DNA of 64,000 bases, from positions 1-64,000 of the forward strand of contig JAGQRH010000011.1 of NCBI GenBank assembly GCA_020425605.1, read 5' to 3'. The position numbers were made by a program, and so were the translations under genes. Under the pieces are notes generated by a model. The model ran no database searches. It was given only the letters and a program-made list of their open reading frames with translations, and had not been told where the DNA came from. The stretch comes from Planctomycetota bacterium (GTDB lineage: Bacteria > Planctomycetota > UBA8742 > UBA2392). Of this stretch, positions 33,901 through 41,358 are shown piece by piece. How positions within the stretch are numbered: the first letter of the stretch is position 1; every line of letters starts with the position of its first letter.

Positions 33901-35085
33901 CGGATTTGTGTCCAGTTCAGCGTAGACCGTACCAGCGCACTTGAAGCGCAACTCGTTGTCCAGTTTGTCGCGGGTGGCGATGTCGGCCAGCACACCCAGC
34001 GCCTGGCGACGGAATGATGCGTCCTTGTCGGTGGCCAGCTTGAACAGGAGGTCGATGGCGCCCTTGATCTTGGCCTCGTCGCCAAGCTTGATCAGCGCGC
34101 TGATGCGGTAAAGCTGGAAGCGCTTGAACTGGAAGTCCAGCTCTTTGAAGCTGCCGTAGGCGGCGAATGCTTCACCGTAGAGGTCGATGGTCTTTTGTAG
34201 ATTGGCTGGGTCATAGTCCAGCTCGGTGGTCAGCAGCTCGACTGCGCGCAGATAGCCATGTTCAAGCGCAATACGCCCGACGTATGAGTTGCCTCCACCA
34301 AGGAAGCTGACCAGTTCCAGGAAGGCGCTGACCGCACCGGCCGTGTTGCCTCGTGCCAGCTCAATTTCTCCCTTGAGTTCGTAGCTGAGGACAAACTCTA
34401 GCGTCGTGCCCTCACGCAGGAACGAGAACTCGTCGAGCCACTTGCTGGAAAGCCTGAGCTGCGCCTCGCGCTCACCTGAGCCGGTTTCAAAGGTCAGCGC
34501 CTTCACATAAAATGAGCTGCAGAACCGATAAAACAGCGCGTTGTACGTTTCGCCCTTGGGCAGCACTCCGCCATCCGGGCCGGTGAACTTGCTGCCGTCC
34601 GCATCGCGTTGTTTCTCGAGCTTTTGACGCCACTCGTCGCATGCCTTGCTTGCCTCGTCGCAGAATGCGCGGGACATGTCCGGCTCCGTGCGCCGCAGGC
34701 TCATGGCGAGCTCGAGCTGCATCACCGCCTTGGCCAGCACGCCGCCTTCATCATCAGGGTCGCCGAAGATCCCGACCGCTTTCTTGTAGCGTGCGGTGCG
34801 GCCTGAATCGTCGCCGTCTTCGGCGTAGATGGCGTCGGCCTCGGCCTTCATTACTTCGGCTTTGCTGCGCTTGGCACGCGATGCCTCGCCGGGCTTACCC
34901 GAATCGATAATCTTGTCCAGCACCGCATACGACTCCTCCCACATCTGGAGTCGTACGCCGAGATACCGGCCGTACTCGACCAAGTCGCGCGCATTGGCCG
35001 AGCCCGCGAACAGACTCAGCACCAGCACGATTACCAGCCCGGCTACAATGCCGGGCATCGACGCAAACCTTGAATGATTGGGCAT
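30955..35085 (-). CDS. Giant secreted TPR-like protein (1376 residues)
   Basis: This very long protein begins with a signal peptide (hydrophobic core about residues 10-28, cut near SANARD) and has no later membrane helix, so it is periplasmic or exported. The body is a string of degenerate helical-hairpin repeats typical of TPR-type superhelices, with many Tyr, Lys and Asp; one example is AALVYREACYRTVYFQEK. No catalytic motif is visible. The start at 35085 was set by the signal peptide, not the longer frame at 35148. It is first in a unit with the 455-residue protein, then exbB. I do not recognise its family. Confidence 0.75.
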   Translation of the reverse strand: MPNHSRFASMPGIVAGLVIVLVLSLFAGSANARDLVEYGRYLGVRLQMWEESYAVLDKIIDSGKPGEASRAKRSKAEVMKAEADAIYAEDGDDSGRTARYKKAVGIFGDPDDEGGVLAKAVMQLELAMSLRRTEPDMSRAFCDEASKACDEWRQKLEKQRDADGSKFTGPDGGVLPKGETYNALFYRFCSSFYVKALTFETGSGEREAQLRLSSKWLDEFSFLREGTTLEFVLSYELKGEIELARGNTAGAVSAFLELVSFLGGGNSYVGRIALEHGYLRAVELLTTELDYDPANLQKTIDLYGEAFAAYGSFKELDFQFKRFQLYRISALIKLGDEAKIKGAIDLLFKLATDKDASFRRQALGVLADIATRDKLDNELRFKCAGTVYAELDTNPVSVILKNIQAYQSLLMACGDIKTFETYAPACFVRIAEMYSGMWRFLDAALVYREACYRTVYFQEKFDADQAVPAHMQNRCNLIKDGKSLNGFPGEMASQFARHASYLVHKEYGEPNNRYFQKLSKDADDVKAALSGNAAKMELAYKTANELYGQKKYHQAAVRMVNLPSIFRSFHIALYIGAKAYYNVSQDATASRNNRRGEVDKDKYIRDIEDPEFYQEQIARHETDLAGLPSALTAGVAKPHWDAILDGSTPDQLVNWNKAVYYYKKYFLFEAQKAWDEIKEPIAAVENPTIADCIGAIAGVHNAKWARENPSGSGEPDPDMKRMGYAAYDLCYLLRNPPKSLPDDVQDALRAQERNLALAILRPYWKWFGTHLADSPDYKKYSLRLSFGALSEAKDEDAAEAVYQAYVESFPDDEKQIQYMVSNVYSILNEKLTPKISALALAASKLTSYANLMKKNSFERINPAAKDGDGNPIAGFKEDSERLDKAKGTHEKRMILAEHFWQRWMLDLFLDSPKNDDIRTYLPDLKDSVSQKWKALAEEYPKRWAKAVRGEYDTQIKKDAFKGIRDEVNKAVSGGTDYEIVDKIRTLMEAEQAKKESDGAKVSQYADLLSFIDVSTDALAYFTGTLFIYDFGNFLEAQAQDVLERARPATTRILKYYEEYRLRMGKGGPEGLEEKSVKLLGTQYFRIRDWENTVKYLSAYMDRFGGDKVWGKETEIPVDQRNKTIGKTGSGNEYELKYQLGKAYLELFKEGGDVENLKKAALLLRRCWCFNLVRDANEVGGKKYKWVTSNRSEDTDLQKAIEDYYLYTGRTMAEIFLLLHDAAGDVKMKWPAYVDQYTQTLEPKKDGDKVVLQSVAGDKAGFLFEASQIHLRIWASFKLLSEYQFRGDFRDNLEAWLKLTAKWLEVYGDKDMGVEALKGGGVLTYSQSAYDTASSESSLESTYLPEEMKNYLARVKGYAKQIADLCKKNNIKLVTGG

Positions 35086-35217
35086 ATCCACTTGCTCCGC
35101 TGGAGCCCCGGAGACGGAAATAGTTGTGAGCGTGCGCCCGAGACGCACTTCAGCACTATGTCCAAACGTATGACCTGATCTGGGGGTTCATTGCTTTTTT
35201 GCCCGGAAACGGGCCAT

Positions 35218-35255
35218 AAATCAAGGCCCCCGGCAATTGCCGGGGGCCTTGATTT
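35218..35255 (-). terminator. Strong intrinsic terminator after the secretin gene
   Basis: A perfect 17-bp stem with an AATT loop, GC-rich in the centre and A/T at the base. On the minus strand it ends the secretin transcript 17 bases after the stop. Confidence 0.8.
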
Positions 35256-35272
35256 TGCATTGGCTTTCAGTC

Positions 35273-37963
35273 CTAGCGCGGCTGAGTCGGACCGGCACCA
35301 AACACGTAGTCTTCTTCTTCTTCAAGGTCGATGATGCGGGCGCTCACCACGATGATGATGTCCTGGCGAACGACGCTCTTGCCACGGCGGGTGAACAGGC
35401 TGCCGATCAGGGGCAGGTCGCTGATAAGCGGGATGCCGGATTCAACCTGCGTCTCGCTCATCTGGCGCAAACCACCGATCACGAAGCTGCCGCCGTCCGG
35501 AACCGTAATTGTCGTACGAATACGCTGCAGGGTCAGCTGCGGGGTCTGGATCGCGACCGGAGTACCAACACCAAGGCTGGTCGTGAACGTCGGGATCGGA
35601 CGCAACAGCGTGGCCAGCGTCGGCCGAAGCTCCAGCGTGATGTAGCGACGGTCTGCGCTGATGGTCGGACGTACGTCCAGCACAATGCCGTCGCGGATGA
35701 CGTCCACCACCGGGTCGGCCACAGCCACACCGGTTGCAGTGTTGGTGTCGAAGTCGCGGATGTACGCGATTTCATTCAGGATGCTGACATGGCCGCGCTG
35801 GGTGTTGTGCACGGTAAGACGCGGGGCCGTAATCAGCGTTGCACGCTCGCGTTTACGAACTGCACGGAGGATGGCGTTGACTTCGGGGTTGTCCACGAAT
35901 GCCATCTGGAAGGTCATGCCGCCCTGGTTGACAAGACCCACACCGCCGCGCTGGCCGCCGAGGCTCTTGTCGAACAGGTTCTCGATGCGGGCGCGCTGGT
36001 CGATCCTGACGTTGCCGCTGGGCGGCATGTCCTGGAAGAAGAAACCGGCGTCATTGCCCGTGCCACCCGGACCGGCCGGGTTGCTGCTGTTGCCAAACTG
36101 AATGTCATCGAGCGCAGCCGGAACCGGCGGAATGCCGGGAGCCGGGATCTGCGGGCTGCCACCGATGCCACGGAAGTCGAGGCCGATGTCTTCAAGGAAG
36201 TCATCGCGAATCGTGATAAAACGAGCTTCCACAGAAACTGTCAGGCCCTGGCTGCGGCGCAGGTCCTGCAGCAGGTTGGCCACACGGTCAATGTTGTCCG
36301 GGCTGTTGAGCACAATCAGGTCCTGCTGGCGTGTGGTAAGCCCGTGGCCGTCAAGGCCCCAGCTTTCCGGCGCGATTGCTTCTTCAATCACTTCAAGCAG
36401 GTCATCAATGACGAGCGGGTCAGCTTCAACATCCTCATCTTCCGGGGCGAGGCGCGAATCGCGCTCGGTGTCGCCGGAAAGGCGGGGCTCGTCACCCTTG
36501 AACGTCCGCAGGTTGATCAGCAAGTCGGCCACGTTGAACACGCGACGGACCACGTTGCGGCCTTCGCCGGCATCGGCCTCATCAATGATGACCGCGCCGT
36601 TTTCGACACGCCAGGACAGGTCTGTCTGGTCGCAAACCAGGTCAAGCGCCTGGCGCAGCTTCACTCGGCCGATGTCGAGGTTTACTTCCTGCTCACCGTC
36701 CACGGCGCGGGCGCGCAGGATGTTGATACGGCCCTCGGTGCGGAACTTGGCGATCACGTCATCAAGGGTCGAGCCCTCGAAGAACAGTGCCAGGGTGGTG
36801 TTTTCCAGCGAGCTGCGAACCTGGATGTCTTCCTTGCTGAGCGGCGTGCGGCGCGAGCGTTCCAGCGCCTCGGCGCGGCGGTTGACGTTCAGCCAGTCTT
36901 CGTAGCTGGCGAGTTCCACGTCGTTGACCGGCATCGGGGTGCTGGCCTTGATCAGCTCCATCGTTTCGCGCCAGTTGCGATTGAAGTCTTCCCACGCGGC
37001 GCGGTCACGCTTGCCCTGGTCAAGGTTGGTGGCGATCTGCTTGAGGCGGATCACCTGTTCATTGTACGGGTCTTCGCGCAGGATCTTGTTCAGCACGATG
37101 ACTGAATCGCGGTATTCGCGGCGGTCGAAGTATTCCTGCGCCTGGTCGTACAGGTTCGCGACTTCTTCGCGGTAGCGGTTGAGTTCCTGCTGGATTTCCA
37201 TTTCACGCAGGCGGCGTTCCTGCTCACGAATCTTGACGAAGTCGTCAAGGCGGGCCTTTTCGCGGCGGGCGTTGGCATCCTGCATCATCAGGCGGGCTTC
37301 ACGCTCGAAGCCTTCGGTCTCGATCATGTAGCCGGTCCAGCGGATCGTATCGAGGACCTTCTCAAGCTCGGCGATCGCCTCGGCGTACTGGCCGTCGCGC
37401 ATGTAGCGGTCGGCAACGTCGAGGCCGTGGCTGATTTCGTAGACAGCCTCCGCGCGCAGCGCCGATTCTTCCTCGCTGCGGGCGCGCGCCATGTTTTCGC
37501 TGGGACTGCGCGATACACCGAGCGACTGCTCAACGTTGCCCTTGATCTGTGCGGCGACGGTGTTGTTCGGGTCCATCATCAGCGCGTCGCGGGCGTACTC
37601 GCCGGCTTCTTCGTAGCGCTTGTCCTGGTACAGACGTGCGGCCTCATTGGCGTAGTAATTCGCCAGTTCCTTGAGGTCCTTGTCCGTTACGCCCTCCGTA
37701 GCACCGCGCGCGGCGCGATCGCCACGGCTGGCAACTTCCTTGGGCTGGCCGGTGGACTTGGTCTCTTCGGTCGCGCTGTTTCGCGACTCTTCACGTCCGG
37801 CCGTCTTGCCGCCGTCGTTCTCGAAGCGTGCGACGTAATCGTCCGTGGTCGGGTTGACCTGGACGTCGTCCGCAGGCGGAGGACTGGACGCACAAGCGGC
37901 AATCAAGCCCGCGAAACCAGCAACGGCGGCCAGTGAAAGCCGCTTTCCGATCCCTAATTTCAT
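35273..37963 (-). CDS. Secretin with lipobox and N-terminal TPR/coiled region (PilQ/GspD-like)
   Basis: This 896-residue protein builds the outer-membrane pore of a type II secretion or type IV pilus-like system. A lipoprotein signal with LIAAC (Cys 24) starts it. Then come a charged region, TPR-like repeats (LYQDKRYEEAGEYARDAL; AQEYFDRREYRDSVIVL) and Arg-rich coiled helices, followed by a secretin N-domain near DDVIAKFRTEGRIN and the beta-barrel secretin domain with VPDGGSFVIGGLRQ and PLISDLPLIGSLFTRR. Start at MKLGIGKRLS, since the frame from 37981 lacks an SD. It lies at the PilQ position after the PilMN/PilO-like genes. Confidence 0.92.
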   Translation of the reverse strand: MKLGIGKRLSLAAVAGFAGLIAACASSPPPADDVQVNPTTDDYVARFENDGGKTAGREESRNSATEETKSTGQPKEVASRGDRAARGATEGVTDKDLKELANYYANEAARLYQDKRYEEAGEYARDALMMDPNNTVAAQIKGNVEQSLGVSRSPSENMARARSEEESALRAEAVYEISHGLDVADRYMRDGQYAEAIAELEKVLDTIRWTGYMIETEGFEREARLMMQDANARREKARLDDFVKIREQERRLREMEIQQELNRYREEVANLYDQAQEYFDRREYRDSVIVLNKILREDPYNEQVIRLKQIATNLDQGKRDRAAWEDFNRNWRETMELIKASTPMPVNDVELASYEDWLNVNRRAEALERSRRTPLSKEDIQVRSSLENTTLALFFEGSTLDDVIAKFRTEGRINILRARAVDGEQEVNLDIGRVKLRQALDLVCDQTDLSWRVENGAVIIDEADAGEGRNVVRRVFNVADLLINLRTFKGDEPRLSGDTERDSRLAPEDEDVEADPLVIDDLLEVIEEAIAPESWGLDGHGLTTRQQDLIVLNSPDNIDRVANLLQDLRRSQGLTVSVEARFITIRDDFLEDIGLDFRGIGGSPQIPAPGIPPVPAALDDIQFGNSSNPAGPGGTGNDAGFFFQDMPPSGNVRIDQRARIENLFDKSLGGQRGGVGLVNQGGMTFQMAFVDNPEVNAILRAVRKRERATLITAPRLTVHNTQRGHVSILNEIAYIRDFDTNTATGVAVADPVVDVIRDGIVLDVRPTISADRRYITLELRPTLATLLRPIPTFTTSLGVGTPVAIQTPQLTLQRIRTTITVPDGGSFVIGGLRQMSETQVESGIPLISDLPLIGSLFTRRGKSVVRQDIIIVVSARIIDLEEEEDYVFGAGPTQPR

Positions 37964-38044
37964 ACTGAACTCGCTCCTCATCCGTCGGGGCAGTGCCGGG
38001 GACGATGCGTATAGGGGTCCAACGAAATCTTCGGGGGGAGCCTC

Positions 38045-38072
38045 AATTTAGCGGAGGCAGGGTTGATGTCAA
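38045..38072 (-). promoter_or_regulatory. Predicted promoter of the secretin gene
   Basis: On the minus strand, TTGACA (38072-38067), a 16-base spacer and TAAATT (38050-38045), about 80 bases before the start codon. The 244-base gap also holds the hairpin after the upstream gene. Confidence 0.5.
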
Positions 38073-38153
38073 CGCTCTAAATGCTTTGCGGGGTCACGCC
38101 TGCGTCACATTGGCGAGGGCAGACAGGGGTGTGTCAGTATCCACAAATGCCGA

Positions 38154-38189
38154 GCGCCCTTGCAGAACGGCTACATTCTGCAAGGGCGC
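38154..38189 (-). terminator. Hairpin after the PilP-position gene
   Basis: A perfect 14-bp stem (GCGCCCTTGCAGAA) with an 8-base loop lies 18 bases after the stop of the 652-residue gene. No T-tract; it may stop or stabilise the transcript. Confidence 0.6.
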
Positions 38190-38207
38190 AAGCTTGCGGA
38201 TCGGCTA

Positions 38208-40166
38208 TTACTTGTACAGCGTGCCGAACAGGTCGAAACTCTCCCCGCCCACGCTCACGCTGCGATCATCCAGGCCTTCGTACTTCCCGGCCGAGAGGTC
38301 CACCGTCTCATCCTTGTGGGCCTTCAGCACCGAGGCGGGCGCAGCCTTGCCGGTTGCGTCCAAGATCTTGACGTCACTGCCGGCACTGCCGAGCTTGATT
38401 TCGCCCCCGACATCGCTGCCTGACTTCACGCTTCCGGTCCAGACAACGCGAAGCCAGTCTTCACCAGCCTTGTACCAGCGGGTCACTTCGAAGTTGCCTT
38501 CCTTGCCGCCACTCTTCACGGAGAGGCAGCGCACTTCCATCGCGTCGTCCGTCGACGGCGGGCTCGAAGGCTGCATTTCCTTGCTGGTGGCCTTTGGCAG
38601 CTCGAAGTCTGCATATTCACTAGAGGCCAGGAGCGGGTTGGCGCCCAGCTTGGTAACAAACTTGTACTTGGTGTTAAAGTCGATCCTGGTATCGGACGGC
38701 AGAATCTCGGTCGGGTTCAGCTCGGTACCACCGATATCCATCATCTTCAGCCCACGATCCTTGAGTTGACCCATGTTGTACAGGCCGCCAACGGCGGAGT
38801 TGTCAGCATCAACCTTCTCAACGATCTGCACGCGGTACCATGTGACCTTCGCAGGGCTGACAGAGTCGTCGACCACAGAGTGCCACTTGGTCAGCGAGAT
38901 GTTCGCACTGTCGGTCGCTGCACCAGCAAAGCCCATCACGATTCGGTTGCGCACAATCACCGGGTGCCCGGCCGTGGCCGTACGATCCGGATAGAGGTAC
39001 CAGCCCTCGAGACGATCATCTGTGACCGCCTTGGCACCGCGCTTCGGATTCTTCTGCGTCGCCATCTTCACGGCGTAGGTATAGGTGACCCCCGTTTCGA
39101 ATGAAGTGTCGCGGTACTCGTTGCCGCTGATGGGACCGACGACTTCTTCCCAATCCGAAGGCTCTTTCGGGGCCACGGGCTTCGGGTGGTCGGCTTCGTA
39201 TTCCTTCTGTGCCTTCTTCTTGTCCGGGTTGGTTTCCTTGTCCCACCACTTGTCGAAGCCGTCTTCCCAGTTGCGAAGAGCTTCGGTGTACTTCTGGACC
39301 TTCTGGCGATACTCGCTGCGGCGCTTTTCGACAGTTTCCGGCGCGCGGCGCTCAATGATGAACTGGATATCCGGCGGCAGGCTGTCCACTGCCGGATCTT
39401 CCCACGTCACAACGATTTCCATCGTGGCCGGGTCGATCTTGGCCGCTACGTTTTCCACGGCACCAAGGTCGACTTCGTCGTGGGCCTTGTAGCGGTCCAC
39501 GTACTCCTGAAAATCAACCTTGCTGTCGAATGGATAGCGGTCCCAGTTGTATTCTTCGTCCTTCGATATCTCGCCGTCTTTGCTGGTAAGCCAGCCGTCT
39601 TTGTTCTTATCCGCCTCGTCAAATGCCTCGCGCGGATCCTTCGGTGGATGGTTGTACTCGTCCCGGCTGATCAGCCCGTCGCCGGGAGCAACGCCGTTGG
39701 GGCCTGTGACGTCCCAATTCTTGAACTCGTTCCTTGGCGCGGGTCCAGTGAAGTAAGGCGTGCGCTGAAACTCGGGCAGGTCCCAGAAGCCGTCCTTGGG
39801 ATTGTCGTCGTACTGGTCGAATTCGTCCTGCGGTTTCGGGTCCATGTTGACTTGCCAATAGATCGGCATGCCAAGCGGCTTCTGGGAGCCCTGAGCGGGC
39901 TTCCATGTGTCCTTTTCGCCGGTCTGCATGGAGGCGGTCACGCTGTCCGGCAGTGGAATGCTTGCGCCGCCTTCGCCTCCTGGCGTCGTGCTATCCAGCT
40001 TCGTTCGAACAGACCTGACGGAATCCTGCAGGGCGTCCTTGCCCTCGGAGATCCCGCTCGTCATTACGATGGCCGCCACGAACAGGATGAGGAATACCAC
40101 CCCGGCAATCGGGGCCCCCACCGGACCGTACTGCGCCAAAGCACTTGCACCATTTTCCTGAGCCAT
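38208..40166 (-). CDS. Anchored EF-hand and FN3-like protein in PilP position
   Basis: The 652-residue protein has one membrane helix (about residues 17-37) and a large periplasmic part. Three calcium-loop-like acidic stretches lie between residues 116 and 205; the third, DKNKDGWLTSKD, matches an EF-hand loop, the others are less regular. Then comes a FN3-like strand region near IVVTWEDPAVDS and VTYTYAVKMA, a Lys/Glu-rich segment, and further beta-rich sequence. It has no lipobox or clear PilP domain but occupies the PilP slot between PilO-like and PilQ-like genes. I do not recognise its family. Confidence 0.7.
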   Translation of the reverse strand: MAQENGASALAQYGPVGAPIAGVVFLILFVAAIVMTSGISEGKDALQDSVRSVRTKLDSTTPGGEGGASIPLPDSVTASMQTGEKDTWKPAQGSQKPLGMPIYWQVNMDPKPQDEFDQYDDNPKDGFWDLPEFQRTPYFTGPAPRNEFKNWDVTGPNGVAPGDGLISRDEYNHPPKDPREAFDEADKNKDGWLTSKDGEISKDEEYNWDRYPFDSKVDFQEYVDRYKAHDEVDLGAVENVAAKIDPATMEIVVTWEDPAVDSLPPDIQFIIERRAPETVEKRRSEYRQKVQKYTEALRNWEDGFDKWWDKETNPDKKKAQKEYEADHPKPVAPKEPSDWEEVVGPISGNEYRDTSFETGVTYTYAVKMATQKNPKRGAKAVTDDRLEGWYLYPDRTATAGHPVIVRNRIVMGFAGAATDSANISLTKWHSVVDDSVSPAKVTWYRVQIVEKVDADNSAVGGLYNMGQLKDRGLKMMDIGGTELNPTEILPSDTRIDFNTKYKFVTKLGANPLLASSEYADFELPKATSKEMQPSSPPSTDDAMEVRCLSVKSGGKEGNFEVTRWYKAGEDWLRVVWTGSVKSGSDVGGEIKLGSAGSDVKILDATGKAAPASVLKAHKDETVDLSAGKYEGLDDRSVSVGGESFDLFGTLYK

Positions 40167-40231
40167 AGCCTGTTCCCTTTTAGGGGAAGGGGATACCGGG
40201 GTTTCCTACGCGACTGCGCTCTCCACCGGGA

Positions 40232-41311
40232 TCACTGGGTATTTTCTTCTTCGACCTTCACGGCCTTCCAATTCGAATTGAAGGCCACTGCTCTCATCTT
40301 CAAGGCAAACGACATCGGCAGAACGACTCGATCGTCCTCGTTTAGGTTTTGCTTTACCGCATCGGCCAGCTTCCGGCCCTCAGTCTCGTTCGGGTCAAGA
40401 TCCTTCGGTTCCGGCGGGATAATGATGCCTGCACCCTTCTCATTCATCTTGCGGGCCATATCGCCCTTCATGTCGCTGCTGATGTCGAGACGAATCTCGG
40501 CCGGACGGGCCGTCATTTCAGCCTGCAGCATCTCAAGCAGGCACGGGAAGCCTGCGCGCTCTGCGCCGCCGTCGGTGGCTTTGCCCATAGTGAGGGCCGT
40601 CGGGTTCACCAGCTCTGACGCCAGCAGCGTGGCAAACGACGGCAGACAATCGGCGAACACCTGGAACGGCATGCCCATCCAGGGCGAATCGGCCTCGTTG
40701 CTGCCGATCGGGCCGTACACGTCAAACTTCACGCTCTGCAGCTTGACGCCGTAGCCGCCGTCCGCACCGGCCGCGATCAGCTTCTCGCAGGTCGTCGCGA
40801 TCTCGCCCAGGATGCGCAGGCGCATCTGCATTTCACGAATCTTTTCCTTGGGCGGGTTCGCCATCTCGCTCTGCTGGCCGGACCAGAACGTATCGCGATC
40901 GGCCCCCGGCTTTGCGAACTGCCAACCCGAAATCAGGTCCGGCATCGTGGACTGCTTCTGCATGGCTTCAAACCGCTCCTGCAGGCGCTTGAGCCCGAGG
41001 TTGGCTTCTTCCGAGTAGAACTCGAGACCGGTATCGCGCTTATCATAGCCGCTGGCGAACGACTGGCCGCCCGCCTTCAGTGCACTCTCTGCGTCGGCGA
41101 GAGACTGGCCGAAGCGGTCAGAGCGCGCCTTGGCCCTGTCGAGCGTCCCCTGGCTGGCGATCGGCGCCTTCGGGTTGAGCGTCTGCTGTGCCGAAGTCAG
41201 GGAATCCTCAACGCCGCTGCGGTACATGAATCCCACCGCGACGAAGACGATGCCCAGCAGAACACCGGCGCCAAACACCACAAAATGAAGGTTCTTCTTC
41301 AGGTTATCCAT
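40232..41311 (-). CDS. Anchored coiled-coil protein in PilO position
   Basis: About 359 residues with an N-terminal helix (roughly 10-32: FVVFGAGVLLGIVFVAVGFM), then a long Gln/Ala/Arg-rich helical segment and a mixed domain. This is the general plan of PilO/GspM: a membrane anchor, coiled coil and periplasmic domain; sequence similarity is weak, so this rests on order and topology. It lies between the PilM-PilN fusion and the EF-hand protein. A Met 15 bases upstream (41326) is an alternative start. Confidence 0.65.
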   Translation of the reverse strand: MDNLKKNLHFVVFGAGVLLGIVFVAVGFMYRSGVEDSLTSAQQTLNPKAPIASQGTLDRAKARSDRFGQSLADAESALKAGGQSFASGYDKRDTGLEFYSEEANLGLKRLQERFEAMQKQSTMPDLISGWQFAKPGADRDTFWSGQQSEMANPPKEKIREMQMRLRILGEIATTCEKLIAAGADGGYGVKLQSVKFDVYGPIGSNEADSPWMGMPFQVFADCLPSFATLLASELVNPTALTMGKATDGGAERAGFPCLLEMLQAEMTARPAEIRLDISSDMKGDMARKMNEKGAGIIIPPEPKDLDPNETEGRKLADAVKQNLNEDDRVVLPMSFALKMRAVAFNSNWKAVKVEEENTQ

Positions 41312-41358
41312 ATTTGACCCTGCCATTTGCCCGCGGGACTGCCGGGCAGCCGCGGTTC

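Noticed and set aside
35198..35216. Small hairpin CCCG-GAAA-CGGG beside a T-run as a second terminator
   Set aside because: The T-run lies on the wrong side for minus-strand transcription, and the 17-bp stem next to it already explains termination.
35237..37105. A 622-codon open frame on the plus strand
   Set aside because: It lies wholly antisense to the secretin gene, has no family motif or ribosome-binding site, and its composition follows from the codon bias of the opposite strand.
39186..40754. A 522-codon plus-strand frame
   Set aside because: It is antisense to the EF-hand/FN3 and PilO-position genes, both of which have ordered domains and sensible starts; no motif is found in the antisense frame.
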